Part shown: one piece after another, positions 46,116-55,518 of the stretch
Numbering within the stretch: position 1 is the stretch's first letter
How the letters are laid out: the number at the start of each line of letters is the position of its first letter
Origin: Furfurilactobacillus rossiae DSM 15814
GTDB taxonomy: Bacteria > Bacillota > Bacilli > Lactobacillales > Lactobacillaceae
Assembly: GCF_000428925.1 (NCBI RefSeq)
Contig: NZ_AUAW01000006.1
Location: forward strand, 1-64,000
Direction of reading: 5' to 3'
Length of the DNA stretch: 64,000 nt
Position numbers and translations under genes: made by a program
The notes under the pieces: model-generated
What the model saw: only the letters and a program-made list of their open reading frames with translations
What the model was told of the DNA's origin: nothing
Databases searched by the model: none

Positions 46116-46673
46116 GAGTGATGCCGAAGCCCTGGGAGAAGCTGAGCAATAACGTGGAAGACGAAGCATTCGGTGGTTTTCCGAATGAGATGGCTTTCGG
46201 GTTATGCGCAGGCTTCTGGGTGACAGGTGCACGTTTAAGAAGAGTGATGCCGAAGCTCGGGAAGGTCCGAGCAACAACGTAAAGGTGGCAGCGTGCAAGC
46301 GCATTTTGCTTGTGGGATGACAGCTTTGGGTTGTGCACAGGACCTTGAGCGACAGGTGCACGTTTAAGAAGAGTGATGCCGAAGCCCTGGGAGAAGCTGA
46401 GCAATAACGTGGAAGACGGCGCATTTGGTGGGTTTCCGAATGGGACGGCTTTCGGGTTATGCGCAGGCTTCTGGGCGACAGGTGCACGTTTAGAAAGAGT
46501 GATGCCTTACTTCGGGTTGAATCCGAGCAATAAGAAACAAGGCGAATGATTCGGTGGTTTTCCGAATGCTTTGACTTGTAGCTTATGCACAGGATTCAGA
46601 AGTCAGGTGCACGTTTAAAAAGAGTGATGCCGAAGCTCGGTATCACTCCAGCAATAAAACAGGAGGCAGGATT
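46116..46673 (+). repeat. Tandem structured repeat, array B (4.4 units of 125-129 bp)
   Basis: Units begin with GAGTGATGCC at 46116, 46242, 46371, 46497 and 46622, giving lengths 126, 129, 126 and 125 bp plus a 52-bp partial. Unit 2 matches the array A type; units 1 and 3 form a second type; unit 4 a third. Unit ends (CAGGTGCACGTTTA) and starts are conserved, the inside varies, and helices are preserved by paired changes: P2 is ATAAC/GTTAT in units 1 and 3, ACAAC/GTTGT in unit 2, ATAAG/CTTAT in unit 4. The array starts one base after the mtnN stop and ends at the ribosome site of the cysteine desulfurase. Confidence 0.87.
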
Positions 46674-47846
46674 GTGAAGCATATTTATTTAGACAACGCT
46701 GCCACCACGCCAATGAGTGACGAGGTGGTCGCAACCATGATGGACCAGATGAAAAACGACTTTGGTAATGCCAGTTCTGTCCATGCATTTGGTCGGAAAG
46801 CCCGGTCGGTGCTGGATGATGCGCGCCATGTGATTGCACAAAGTATTAATGCGAATGACGATGAGATTGTGTTTACTGCTGGTGGTACAGAAAGTAATAA
46901 TACGGCGTGGATGCAAACGGCCATTGCCCGCAAGAATCTTGGTCGGCGAATTATTACGACTGCGATTGAGCACGAATCCATTATGAAAACAGCGGCATGG
47001 CTTGGCGATAACGGTTATGACATTGTGTATCTGCCAGTCAACGAACAAGGCGAGATTAACATGGCCGATTTAAAGGCCGCGTTAACAGATGATACAATTT
47101 TAGTTTCCATCATGACAGGAAATAACGAAGTTGGGTCAACGATGCCGATTCATGAAATTGGCGAGTTATTGAAGGATCATCAGGCGTGGTTCCATACAGA
47201 TGCGGTTCAAGCTTTTGGATTATTAGACATCGATGTTAAACGTGATCATATCGATATGCTGTCAACTTCGGCACATAAAATCAACGGCCCCAAGCAGATG
47301 GGCTTTCTATATCGTCGCGATGGCGTATCATTTCCAAGCTTCATAAAGGGTGGCGACCAAGAAGACAAACGACGTGCCGGCACAGAGAACATTCCGGCCA
47401 TCGCTGGTTTTGCGACAGCTGTGAAAGCTTTGACACCTGCGGAAAAAGCACATCGTCAAGAAAAGTATGCTGGGTTTAAACAGTATGTTATTGATGGCTT
47501 AACAAAGGCTCAGGTTGATTTCGAACTTAATGGCAGTTTGAAGTCGGACAATCTGCAGCATGTGATTAATCTGTGGATTAAGGGAATTCCCAACGATGTC
47601 ACACTAACCAATCTTGATTTGGCCGGTGTTGCGGTCTCCGCTGGTTCAGCATGTACAGCAGGTTCTTTAGACCCTAGTCATGTTCTAGTCGCAATGTTTG
47701 GCAAGGATAATCCGCGCGTCATGCAATCGATCCGATTGAGCTTTGGCCGTTACACGACAACCGCGGATCTGGATGCCTTTATTGAGGCGATGGCAGCGAT
47801 GACTGCTCGGTTACAACCACAAATGGCAGGAAGGAAGGGGCTTTAA
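46674..47846 (+). CDS. Cysteine desulfurase
   Basis: PLP enzyme that takes sulfur from cysteine. The 390-aa protein has YLDNAATTPM, GTESNN, the PLP lysine K202 in TSAHKINGPKQMG and the persulfide cysteine C327 in SAGSACTAGSLDP. The loop length suggests a group II-like NifS/IscS of the kind paired with MnmA for tRNA thiolation; mnmA lies 0.9 kb downstream. GTG start with AGGAGGC upstream. The last partial unit of the structured array forms its leader. Confidence 0.93.
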   Translation: MKHIYLDNAATTPMSDEVVATMMDQMKNDFGNASSVHAFGRKARSVLDDARHVIAQSINANDDEIVFTAGGTESNNTAWMQTAIARKNLGRRIITTAIEHESIMKTAAWLGDNGYDIVYLPVNEQGEINMADLKAALTDDTILVSIMTGNNEVGSTMPIHEIGELLKDHQAWFHTDAVQAFGLLDIDVKRDHIDMLSTSAHKINGPKQMGFLYRRDGVSFPSFIKGGDQEDKRRAGTENIPAIAGFATAVKALTPAEKAHRQEKYAGFKQYVIDGLTKAQVDFELNGSLKSDNLQHVINLWIKGIPNDVTLTNLDLAGVAVSAGSACTAGSLDPSHVLVAMFGKDNPRVMQSIRLSFGRYTTTADLDAFIEAMAAMTARLQPQMAGRKGL

Positions 47847-48193
47847 TGGCATTTGAACAAACGGTTCAGGTTCCCGGGGATGACCGCATTTTTACCCTCA
47901 GTGATCAATTGAAGAAATACACGTTGCGTGATCTTGGCTTTATGGAGACCAATGCTGGCGGCTTCAGTTTGGAACGACCACTGGATCCGGCTGCTGGGTT
48001 AGCTAAATCAATCAAGCTACGCGTGTTGATCAACAAACAATTGAACGGTTTTAAAATGGGCACCGTCAATCCCAGTGGTACAGGTAACGTGAACATCTAT
48101 ACCAACGCTAATCATGATGAATTGGTCGAACAGTATGGTTATCAAATTGATAACTTGATCGAGCGCCATGTGATTGCAGTTCAAACAAAATAA
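47846..48193 (+). CDS. DUF1831 family protein
   Basis: A 115-aa soluble protein that starts MAFEQTVQVPGDDRIFTLSDQLKKYTLRDLGF. Location between a cysteine desulfurase and mnmA and overall look match DUF1831 proteins of lactobacilli, whose function is unknown. Its ATG shares one base with the desulfurase stop, so they are translationally coupled and probably act in the same pathway. Confidence 0.8.
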   Translation: MAFEQTVQVPGDDRIFTLSDQLKKYTLRDLGFMETNAGGFSLERPLDPAAGLAKSIKLRVLINKQLNGFKMGTVNPSGTGNVNIYTNANHDELVEQYGYQIDNLIERHVIAVQTK

Positions 48194-48211
48194 ACGAGAG
48201 TGGGACATAAC

Positions 48212-48354
48212 ATAACATGTTTTGGTCTTCTCAGGTAACGCGAATAAGGCATTTATGGGTATTTTCCCATGAATGCCTTATTCGCGTTAGATGAGCAAAA
48301 GTCAGTGTAATGACTTAGCTTCTTTTTTAGATATTGAAGTTTAGACATGTTATG
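48212..48354. repeat. Palindromic, MITE-like element before mnmA
   Basis: The outer arms CATAACATGT (48212-48221) and ACATGTTATG (48345-48354) are perfect inverses. Inside, TTTTG/CAAAA, CTCA/TGAG and a 24-bp helix (TAACGCGAATAAGGCATTTA... paired with 48267-48290, one wobble) form a large hairpin with a TATTTT loop. A further AAGTCA/TGACTT hairpin follows. The preceding gagagtgggacataac is a type of string I associate with Lactobacillales intergenic repeats, though I cannot confirm a named family. No transposase is present. Confidence 0.6.
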
Positions 48355-48430
48355 CAAAATAAGCGAAGCCAAGTTAGACGGATACATCTGATGAAATATT
48401 GTCAATCGCAACTAAAAGTAGCGAAAGGGC

Positions 48431-48594
48431 GTCAATTTTGAAACAGAGCTGTGAGAGTAACGTTAATTCGGTGGGCTATCCGAATTTAGGTTACGGACGA
48501 GCTTGAAAACTCATGGGTTTTGAGGTTTCAAGTCGAGGTCAAAGACCGCAAAGCGGGCTGAGACCGGTCCACACAGCGGCGTTTCAAAATTGAC
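48431..48594. ncRNA. Candidate branched structured RNA or cloverleaf-like element
   Basis: A perfect 14-bp stem, GTCAATTTTGAAAC (48431-48444) with GTTTCAAAATTGAC (48581-48594), encloses a second stem GCTGTG/CACAGC and three hairpins: GTAAC/GTTAC with inner AATTCGG/CCGAATT; CTTGAAA/TTTCAAG with inner CTCA/TGAG; and a GGTC/GACC with inner CCGC/GCGG. The whole is about 164 nt and contains no coding frame. It could be an RNA gene, a leader structure or a non-coding mobile element. I do not recognise it. Confidence 0.5.
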
Positions 48595-48643
48595 AACCGC
48601 AAGCGGCATTTTTACTGTTTGTAACGTGTTACAACACACAAAT

Positions 48644-48673
48644 GTGACACCGTCTACTACCAACAGGTGTCAC
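48644..48673. promoter_or_regulatory. Inverted repeat abutting the mnmA promoter
   Basis: Perfect 8-bp arms GTGACACC (48644-48651) and GGTGTCAC (48666-48673), 14 bp apart, end immediately before the -35 TTGAAT. The position suits an activator or repressor site. The binding protein is unknown. Confidence 0.5.
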
Positions 48674-48703
48674 TTGAATTTTGTAAGTACGTCCTGTTAT
48701 ACT
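48674..48703 (+). promoter_or_regulatory. mnmA promoter
   Basis: TTGAAT (-35), an 18-bp spacer and TATACT (-10) with a TG extension (TGTTATACT). It lies 70 bp before the mnmA ATG. Confidence 0.65.
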
Positions 48704-48757
48704 GTTAAGCACTGATAATAACGACCTTCAAATCGTTGATTCTCAGAATCTAATTGA

Positions 48758-49906
<1,149 letters not shown>

Positions 49907-49968
49907 AGCTTGTTTGTAAACATCAGTCCAGGTTGTTTTAGTCTTAAGTTGGTTTTGCAAACATAAAG

Positions 49969-50012
49969 GGGGCGTCAAACCAGTTGAGCTGGTTTGACGG
50001 CCTTTTTTGTGA
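49969..50012 (+). terminator. mnmA terminator
   Basis: Stem GCGTCAAACCAG/CTGGTTTGACGGC with a 5-nt loop and TTTTTT, 60 bp behind the stop. Confidence 0.9.
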
Positions 50013-50052
50013 CATAATATAGGCACATTATTTACTTTAGGGCGGGGTTACT

Positions 50053-50715
50053 GTGACTAAACTGTACTTTATTCGACATGGTAAAACACAATGGAATTTA
50101 GAGGGGCGTTATCAAGGTGCTAATGGCGATTCACCATTGCTGCGGAGCAGTTATGATGAAATCGATCAGTTGGCTGATTATTTGCATGACGTTCCGTTTA
50201 AACACGTGTATGCTAGTCCAATTAAACGTGCGCGCATGACCGCCATCCACTTAATGGCAGGTCTTCATCAGGGTGTGCCGCTGACACTGGATTCCGGTTT
50301 GCGTGAGTTTGAACTGGGTAAAATGGAAGGCATGTATTTCGATGATGTCAAACGGCAATTTCCTGAGGAGTACGATGGTTTTCGTTTTCATGCGGAAAAC
50401 TACGATCCAACTGCCATTGGCGGTGAAACATTTGAAGATGTCATTGCGCGGATGGATCCTGTCATTCGGCGGGCGGCCGCTTGTCACCCTGATGACAATG
50501 ACAACCTGTTGTTTGTTTCACACGGAGCGGCTTTGAATGCCGGCATTAACGGACTACTGCACATTCCGTTGGCGCAAATGCGTGCTAAGGGCGGTTTATC
50601 GAATACTAGTACCACAATTCTTGAAACGGTGGACGGTGGACAACACTTTAAGTTGCTGGTTCGCAATCTGACGGCGTACCTAGAGGAATCGCCAGATGCC
50701 ACCAACACGATTTAA
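50053..50715 (+). CDS. Histidine phosphatase family protein (phosphoglycerate mutase-like)
   Basis: A 220-aa phosphohistidine enzyme. The RHG motif is at residues 8-10 (YFIRHGKTQWN), with the second histidine in FVSHGAALNAG. Such proteins are cofactor-dependent mutases or broad phosphatases; the divergent middle region and lack of full dPGM loops make a phosphatase likely. GTG start with AGGGCGGGG upstream. It begins a run with the TPR gene and recD2. Confidence 0.88.
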   Translation: MTKLYFIRHGKTQWNLEGRYQGANGDSPLLRSSYDEIDQLADYLHDVPFKHVYASPIKRARMTAIHLMAGLHQGVPLTLDSGLREFELGKMEGMYFDDVKRQFPEEYDGFRFHAENYDPTAIGGETFEDVIARMDPVIRRAAACHPDDNDNLLFVSHGAALNAGINGLLHIPLAQMRAKGGLSNTSTTILETVDGGQHFKLLVRNLTAYLEESPDATNTI

Positions 50716-50738
50716 CGAGGAGACGGGCACACAACAAC

Positions 50739-51437
50739 ATGAGTGAAAAACATGATGACCAGACAGCAAACGCTGCTCAGGCAGAGGCCAAGCAGGCGGT
50801 TGCACGTTTGGTGAAACAAATTGACGCGAACCCCAACGATTTTCATTTGTACTACCAATTGGCCACGGTGCTGACAGAAATGCAGGATTATGAGCAGGCC
50901 GAGGAGTTGTTGATGAAGGCGCAGGGATTGTTTGTCAAAGATGATGTTGCACAATCATTACTGAACTATGGTTTAGGTAACGTGTACTATCAGGCGGCTT
51001 CCTACGATAAGGCCGTGGCTGCGTTTAGCAAAGTAAAAGACGAAAAGCTGCGCTTGGAAGCTTATCAGATGATGGCCCAAACTGCGATGCAACAAAATCA
51101 GTATCAAAAAGCCTTTGCGTTTGCATTAACGGTTCACGATGCAAAGCCAAAGGATGCAAGTGTTAATGCTTTACTGGGCGATATTTTGATGGCCATGGGG
51201 AACTTTAACCAGGCGGCAGACTTTTATGATCAGTCGTTAGCAGCAGATGATCAAAATGGTCATGTATATTTTAGTCGCGGCTTGACGGCGATGGTGCTGG
51301 AGAAGGATGCCACGCCATTTATGAATGCTGCTAAACGTTTGGATCCTGATTTTGTCAAACGGAGTCAACAGCGTGTTAACGATATCGCAACGGTGGTCAA
51401 CAAACGTCATCAAGATGGCGATCCACAAGCAAAATAA
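50739..51437 (+). CDS. Tetratricopeptide-repeat protein
   Basis: A 232-aa soluble protein composed of about five to six TPR units (for example FHLYYQLATVLTEMQDYEQA, LLNYGLGNVYYQAASYDKAV, VNALLGDILMAMGNFNQAA). It has no catalytic motif or signal peptide and probably works as a protein-protein scaffold. The best ribosome site (GAGGAG) is 16 bp from the ATG, rather far. It is between the phosphatase and recD2, an arrangement seen in several lactobacilli. Confidence 0.85.
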   Translation: MSEKHDDQTANAAQAEAKQAVARLVKQIDANPNDFHLYYQLATVLTEMQDYEQAEELLMKAQGLFVKDDVAQSLLNYGLGNVYYQAASYDKAVAAFSKVKDEKLRLEAYQMMAQTAMQQNQYQKAFAFALTVHDAKPKDASVNALLGDILMAMGNFNQAADFYDQSLAADDQNGHVYFSRGLTAMVLEKDATPFMNAAKRLDPDFVKRSQQRVNDIATVVNKRHQDGDPQAK

Positions 51438-51465
51438 TTGAAATTAACGAATGGAGGTAACCAAC

Positions 51466-54087
51466 ATGGCCGAGTCAATGTCGCTATTTGACGACAACAC
51501 CAGTTTTCAACCCAATTATGTCGTGGGTAAGGTCGCCGCCATTTTTTTTAGTAGTTCTGATTCTTTTTATAAGGTTCTGTTGGTTCACGTGGATCAGACA
51601 GACTTAGACTGGATTGAGGACGAAATTGTCGTCACCGGTTCATTTGGTGACGTGGCGGAAGAGGGCACCTACCGTTTTATCGGCAAGGTTGTGGATCATC
51701 CGAAATATGGTAAACAGTTTAATGCCAGCAATTATGAAAATGAGACGCCGACTTCTAAAACAGGTCTGGTCAAATATTTATCTGGCGATCAATTTCCCGG
51801 TCTGGGTAAAAAAACAGCGGAACGAATCGTTGAAACTCTTGGCACTGGCGTAATCGACAAGGTCGTCAAAAATCCAGATGTTCTAAATCCCATTGGTTTA
51901 AAAAAGTCTGTTGCTGATCATCTGATTGAAGTTCTGACCGAAAATCACGGTACGGAACAGATTATCATCGGTCTCAATGGTTTCGGGTTTGGCAGTCAGT
52001 TGGCCAGCACGATTTATGAAAAATACAAGCAGGACACGCTTCATATTATTCAAGAAAATCCCTATCAGTTGGTAGAAGATATCAACGGGGTGAGTTTCAA
52101 ACGAGCGGATCAAATCGCTGAACAATTGGGCTTTGATGCGGATGCACCAGGTCGGTTACGCGCAGCACTGTTGGAAACAATCAGCGACATTTGTTTTGCT
52201 TCCGGGAATACGTTTGCCGAGCTAAAACCACTGATTCACGATGCAACGGCGTTGTTAGAATCGGCGCGAAACGTGCAAATTTCGCCAGATATGTTGGCCA
52301 ATCAATTAATTGCCATGGCGAAAGATCAGCTCATCGTCGGCAATGGACAACAGGTCTACCTGAAGTCACTGTATGATACTGAATGGGATAGTGCTGAACA
52401 CCTGATGCGTTTGCAACAACAGCAGGAGCGGTTGTTACCTAAAGATGTTGATTTGGATCATGAGGTGCGACTCGTCGAAAAGCAATTGGGAATCACGTAC
52501 GACGATGCTCAAAAAGACGCGTTAGTGGCCGCAATTTCTTCACCGGTCTATTTACTCACGGGTGGTCCCGGAACGGGTAAGACGACGATTATTAACGGAA
52601 TTGTCGCCTTGTTTGCACGGATCCATGAGTTGTCACTGGACGTCAATGAGTATGAGGATGGCACTTTTCCGATTTTATTAGCGGCGCCAACTGGCCGGGC
52701 TGCTAAACGGATGAGTGAAGTGACAGATTTACCTGCTAGCACGATTCATCGCTTGCTTGGCTTAACCGGGCGTGAAGATGAAGCCACTCAGTCTTCAGAC
52801 AAAGATCTAGAAGGCGGACTGCTCATCGTGGACGAAATGTCGATGGTGGATGCGTTTCTCTTTAGGACATTGGTTCAGGCCGTGCCTAATCACATGCAGG
52901 TGATTTTGGTTGGGGATCAGGATCAATTGCCTTCCGTTGGCCCGGGGCAGGTGTTTGCTGACCTGTTGAAGTCAGACTGTCTGCCGTCTACCGAATTGAC
53001 AACGATCTATCGCCAAGACGACAGTTCTTCGATTATTCCTTTGGCACATGCTATCAAGCACGGTGAATTGCCAGCCGATTTTACGGTGAATCAAACGGAC
53101 CGCAGTTTTTTTGCAGCTCGGCCTTACCAAGTTGTGCCGTTAGTTAACCAGGTCGTCGCCCGTGCGAAGTCACGTGGCTTTGCTAAAACGGATATTCAGG
53201 TACTCGCACCTATGTACCGGGGGGCTGCCGGAATCAATGCGTTAAACACGGCCCTTCAGGATACCTTGAATCCGAAAACGAGTGCGCGGACGAAAGAAGT
53301 CGAGGCTCACAATGAGCATTTTCGGATCGGTGACAAGGTGTTGCACCTAGTCAACAGCCCGGAAAATAATGTGTTTAATGGCGACATGGGTGAGATTGTC
53401 GGGATTGATTTAGCCACCGATAAGACCAACGAAGACAAGGTTGACAAGTTAACCATTGCCTTTGATCAAACAGAGGTTACGTATGGACGTGCCCAGTTTG
53501 ACAGGGTGACGTTGGCTTACTGTGTCTCCATTCATAAAGCGCAGGGGTCGCAATTCAAACTAGTAATTTTGCCCTTGGTACCCCAGTTTCGTCGGATGCT
53601 ACAACGTAACCTGCTTTATACAGCGGTAACCCGAGCACAACAATGGCTGATTCTGGTTGGTGACGCACAGTCCTTTGCTGAAGCCGCTGCCAATAAATCC
53701 GCCAACCGGCAAACGACTCTGCAGGCTCGGTTGCGGCAGGTGTTCAAACATGAGGGTGACGACACTGTTGAAGAACAGACGGCACCAAGTCCAACCCGTG
53801 ATGATACTGTTACTGATTCTAGTGCGGCAGCAACAATCGACTCAGAGGCACCGATTGCAAACGAAAGTGTCTCGGATCCAGCTATATCTGAATTAGGACA
53901 GCCCTCAACGAAAGCAAAAGAAGCGTTCAGTAATGTGGAAAAGTCGTCTGCAACCACGCTTGACGAAGAAAGCGGTACACTAGGTGAGCCAAGGTTGACG
54001 ACGGCCTTAATCCTGAGCGGCAATATCGATCCATTGATTGGAATGGGCAAGTTGACGCCCCAAGATTTTGCGCCAGGAAAGGGTTAG
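51466..54087 (+). CDS. recD2: ATP-dependent RecD2-like DNA helicase
   Basis: 5'-3' superfamily 1B helicase acting in repair without RecBC. The 873-aa protein has an N-terminal OB/HhH region (FPGLGKKTAERIVETLG), Walker A GGPGTGKT at 366-373, VDEMSMVD (motif II), VGDQDQLPSVGPGQV (motif III) and the SH3-like and C-terminal YCVSIHKAQGSQF and YTAVTRAQ motifs. A Ser/Thr/Glu-rich tail of about 100 residues follows the helicase core and seems disordered. ATG 51466 follows GGAGGTAACC. Confidence 0.95.
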   Translation: MAESMSLFDDNTSFQPNYVVGKVAAIFFSSSDSFYKVLLVHVDQTDLDWIEDEIVVTGSFGDVAEEGTYRFIGKVVDHPKYGKQFNASNYENETPTSKTGLVKYLSGDQFPGLGKKTAERIVETLGTGVIDKVVKNPDVLNPIGLKKSVADHLIEVLTENHGTEQIIIGLNGFGFGSQLASTIYEKYKQDTLHIIQENPYQLVEDINGVSFKRADQIAEQLGFDADAPGRLRAALLETISDICFASGNTFAELKPLIHDATALLESARNVQISPDMLANQLIAMAKDQLIVGNGQQVYLKSLYDTEWDSAEHLMRLQQQQERLLPKDVDLDHEVRLVEKQLGITYDDAQKDALVAAISSPVYLLTGGPGTGKTTIINGIVALFARIHELSLDVNEYEDGTFPILLAAPTGRAAKRMSEVTDLPASTIHRLLGLTGREDEATQSSDKDLEGGLLIVDEMSMVDAFLFRTLVQAVPNHMQVILVGDQDQLPSVGPGQVFADLLKSDCLPSTELTTIYRQDDSSSIIPLAHAIKHGELPADFTVNQTDRSFFAARPYQVVPLVNQVVARAKSRGFAKTDIQVLAPMYRGAAGINALNTALQDTLNPKTSARTKEVEAHNEHFRIGDKVLHLVNSPENNVFNGDMGEIVGIDLATDKTNEDKVDKLTIAFDQTEVTYGRAQFDRVTLAYCVSIHKAQGSQFKLVILPLVPQFRRMLQRNLLYTAVTRAQQWLILVGDAQSFAEAAANKSANRQTTLQARLRQVFKHEGDDTVEEQTAPSPTRDDTVTDSSAAATIDSEAPIANESVSDPAISELGQPSTKAKEAFSNVEKSSATTLDEESGTLGEPRLTTALILSGNIDPLIGMGKLTPQDFAPGKG

Positions 54088-54116
54088 CCTAAAGTTAAGG
54101 TAAGCGGGGGAGAATG

Positions 54117-55391
54117 ATGGCTTCATCAAATGTTGCTTCAAATGTGTCGAATGGTCTTGTAAATGCTGCGATTGAAAAACACTGGCAGCGGAATACAGGG
54201 CTGTTTTTAGCCGCTCAGAATTTTTTCTTGTTCGGTTCTTCTTCAGTCTTTTTTGCGATCTTATGGTACATTGCGCTTAAAACGTCGTCTGGAACATGGA
54301 TGATGTTGGCAACGCTGGCACAAAGTTTGCCCCAAATTTTAGTGTCACTATGGGCTGGTGTGTGGGCTGACCGGTCTAACCGCCGGAACCTGCTTATGTG
54401 GGCAACGGGGATGGTCACCGTTGTGACGTTAGGCATTGCACTGATGTTTTATTTTGGCTGGCGTGATTTATGGCTCTTATTACTAATCGCCGCTGTTCGC
54501 TCGATGGGAACAGGGGTGGAAATGCCCGTCGGCAATGCATTATTACCGCAATTGACGCCGCGCAAACAGTTAACGCGTATGAATGGACTGAACCAGCTGA
54601 TCAATGCGATATTATTGCTTATCACGCCGATTGTCTCTGGTTTAATTTTAGGGAAACTCGGAATCATTTTCATTTTTGTCGTGGATGTGGTGACGGCCGG
54701 AGTTGGGCTATTGTTACTAGCCTTAATCAAGGTCGATCCGGTTGTTCTTGACCAGCAGAAGGCAACGGCAGGTGCGGTTACGTCGACGTTGAGCCAAATT
54801 GGCGGTGGGCTGAAATTTACCTTCAACCACAGTTTTATGCGCTGGTTTATGATCCTCATTGCGTTAGCGTTTATCATGGTGGCACCCAGTTCACAGTTAT
54901 CAACATTATTCGTTAAACAAACGTTTGGCAGCCGGGTGATGTTATTGACACTCAACGAATTGTTGTGGACGGCAGGTGCTACCATTGGCGGCATTTGGAT
55001 CAGTAGCCATCAACAAATTAATCATAAAGTGCCTGTTATCGCGGTGGCGCTGGCCGTTAGCGGGGTAGCGTTCTTTGCGATGGGCATTCCCGAGCCATTT
55101 GCGGTGTACTTGTTCTTCATGTTTGTCAGTGGCATTGCAATGCCGATTATTCAGGCGACGAGTAATATCTTGATTCAAGAAACCGTGCCGTCAAACATGA
55201 TGGGCCGCGTCTTTTCCATTTTTCAGATTGTTTCGACGGGAATTTATCCGATTGCAATGTTGTTCTTTGGTCCGTTAGCGGATGTGGTGGCAATCAAGTG
55301 GTTATTTATGATTACAGGCATCTTGCTGGTTGGGATTGCTTGGTGGTTTAACCACACTTTAGCTAGCCGTGAGCAAGCGCCGATCAAGTAA
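54117..55391 (+). CDS. MFS transporter (macrolide-efflux type)
   Basis: A 424-aa protein with 12 predicted membrane helices, the A-like loop WADRSNRRNLLMW between helices 2 and 3, and VGNALLPQLTPRKQLTRMNGLNQ before helix 5, the layout of MefA/NreB-type exporters. Substrate cannot be inferred. ATG 54117 is favoured because GGGGGAG is 4 bp upstream; an ATG one codon earlier is too close. It follows recD2 after 29 bp. Confidence 0.85.
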   Translation: MASSNVASNVSNGLVNAAIEKHWQRNTGLFLAAQNFFLFGSSSVFFAILWYIALKTSSGTWMMLATLAQSLPQILVSLWAGVWADRSNRRNLLMWATGMVTVVTLGIALMFYFGWRDLWLLLLIAAVRSMGTGVEMPVGNALLPQLTPRKQLTRMNGLNQLINAILLLITPIVSGLILGKLGIIFIFVVDVVTAGVGLLLLALIKVDPVVLDQQKATAGAVTSTLSQIGGGLKFTFNHSFMRWFMILIALAFIMVAPSSQLSTLFVKQTFGSRVMLLTLNELLWTAGATIGGIWISSHQQINHKVPVIAVALAVSGVAFFAMGIPEPFAVYLFFMFVSGIAMPIIQATSNILIQETVPSNMMGRVFSIFQIVSTGIYPIAMLFFGPLADVVAIKWLFMITGILLVGIAWWFNHTLASREQAPIK

Positions 55392-55518
55392 AAGATTGCG
55401 GCAGTGTTGGCGGTGTGATAAATGTTCGCAAGTTAACCGGTTTTAACCGGGTTTTCCTTGTCATTCGCAGGCTTACTTGCGATAATAGGACTATTGAAAT
55501 GAATTTGTGGAGGCAGTC

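Noticed and set aside
45967-46487. Minus-strand frames across array B and the end of mtnN
   Set aside because: Same reasoning as for array A; they also overlap mtnN on the opposite strand and change frame between unit types.
46116-46673. CRISPR array
   Set aside because: Units are 125-129 bp and contiguous, with no unique spacers between short repeats and no cas genes nearby.
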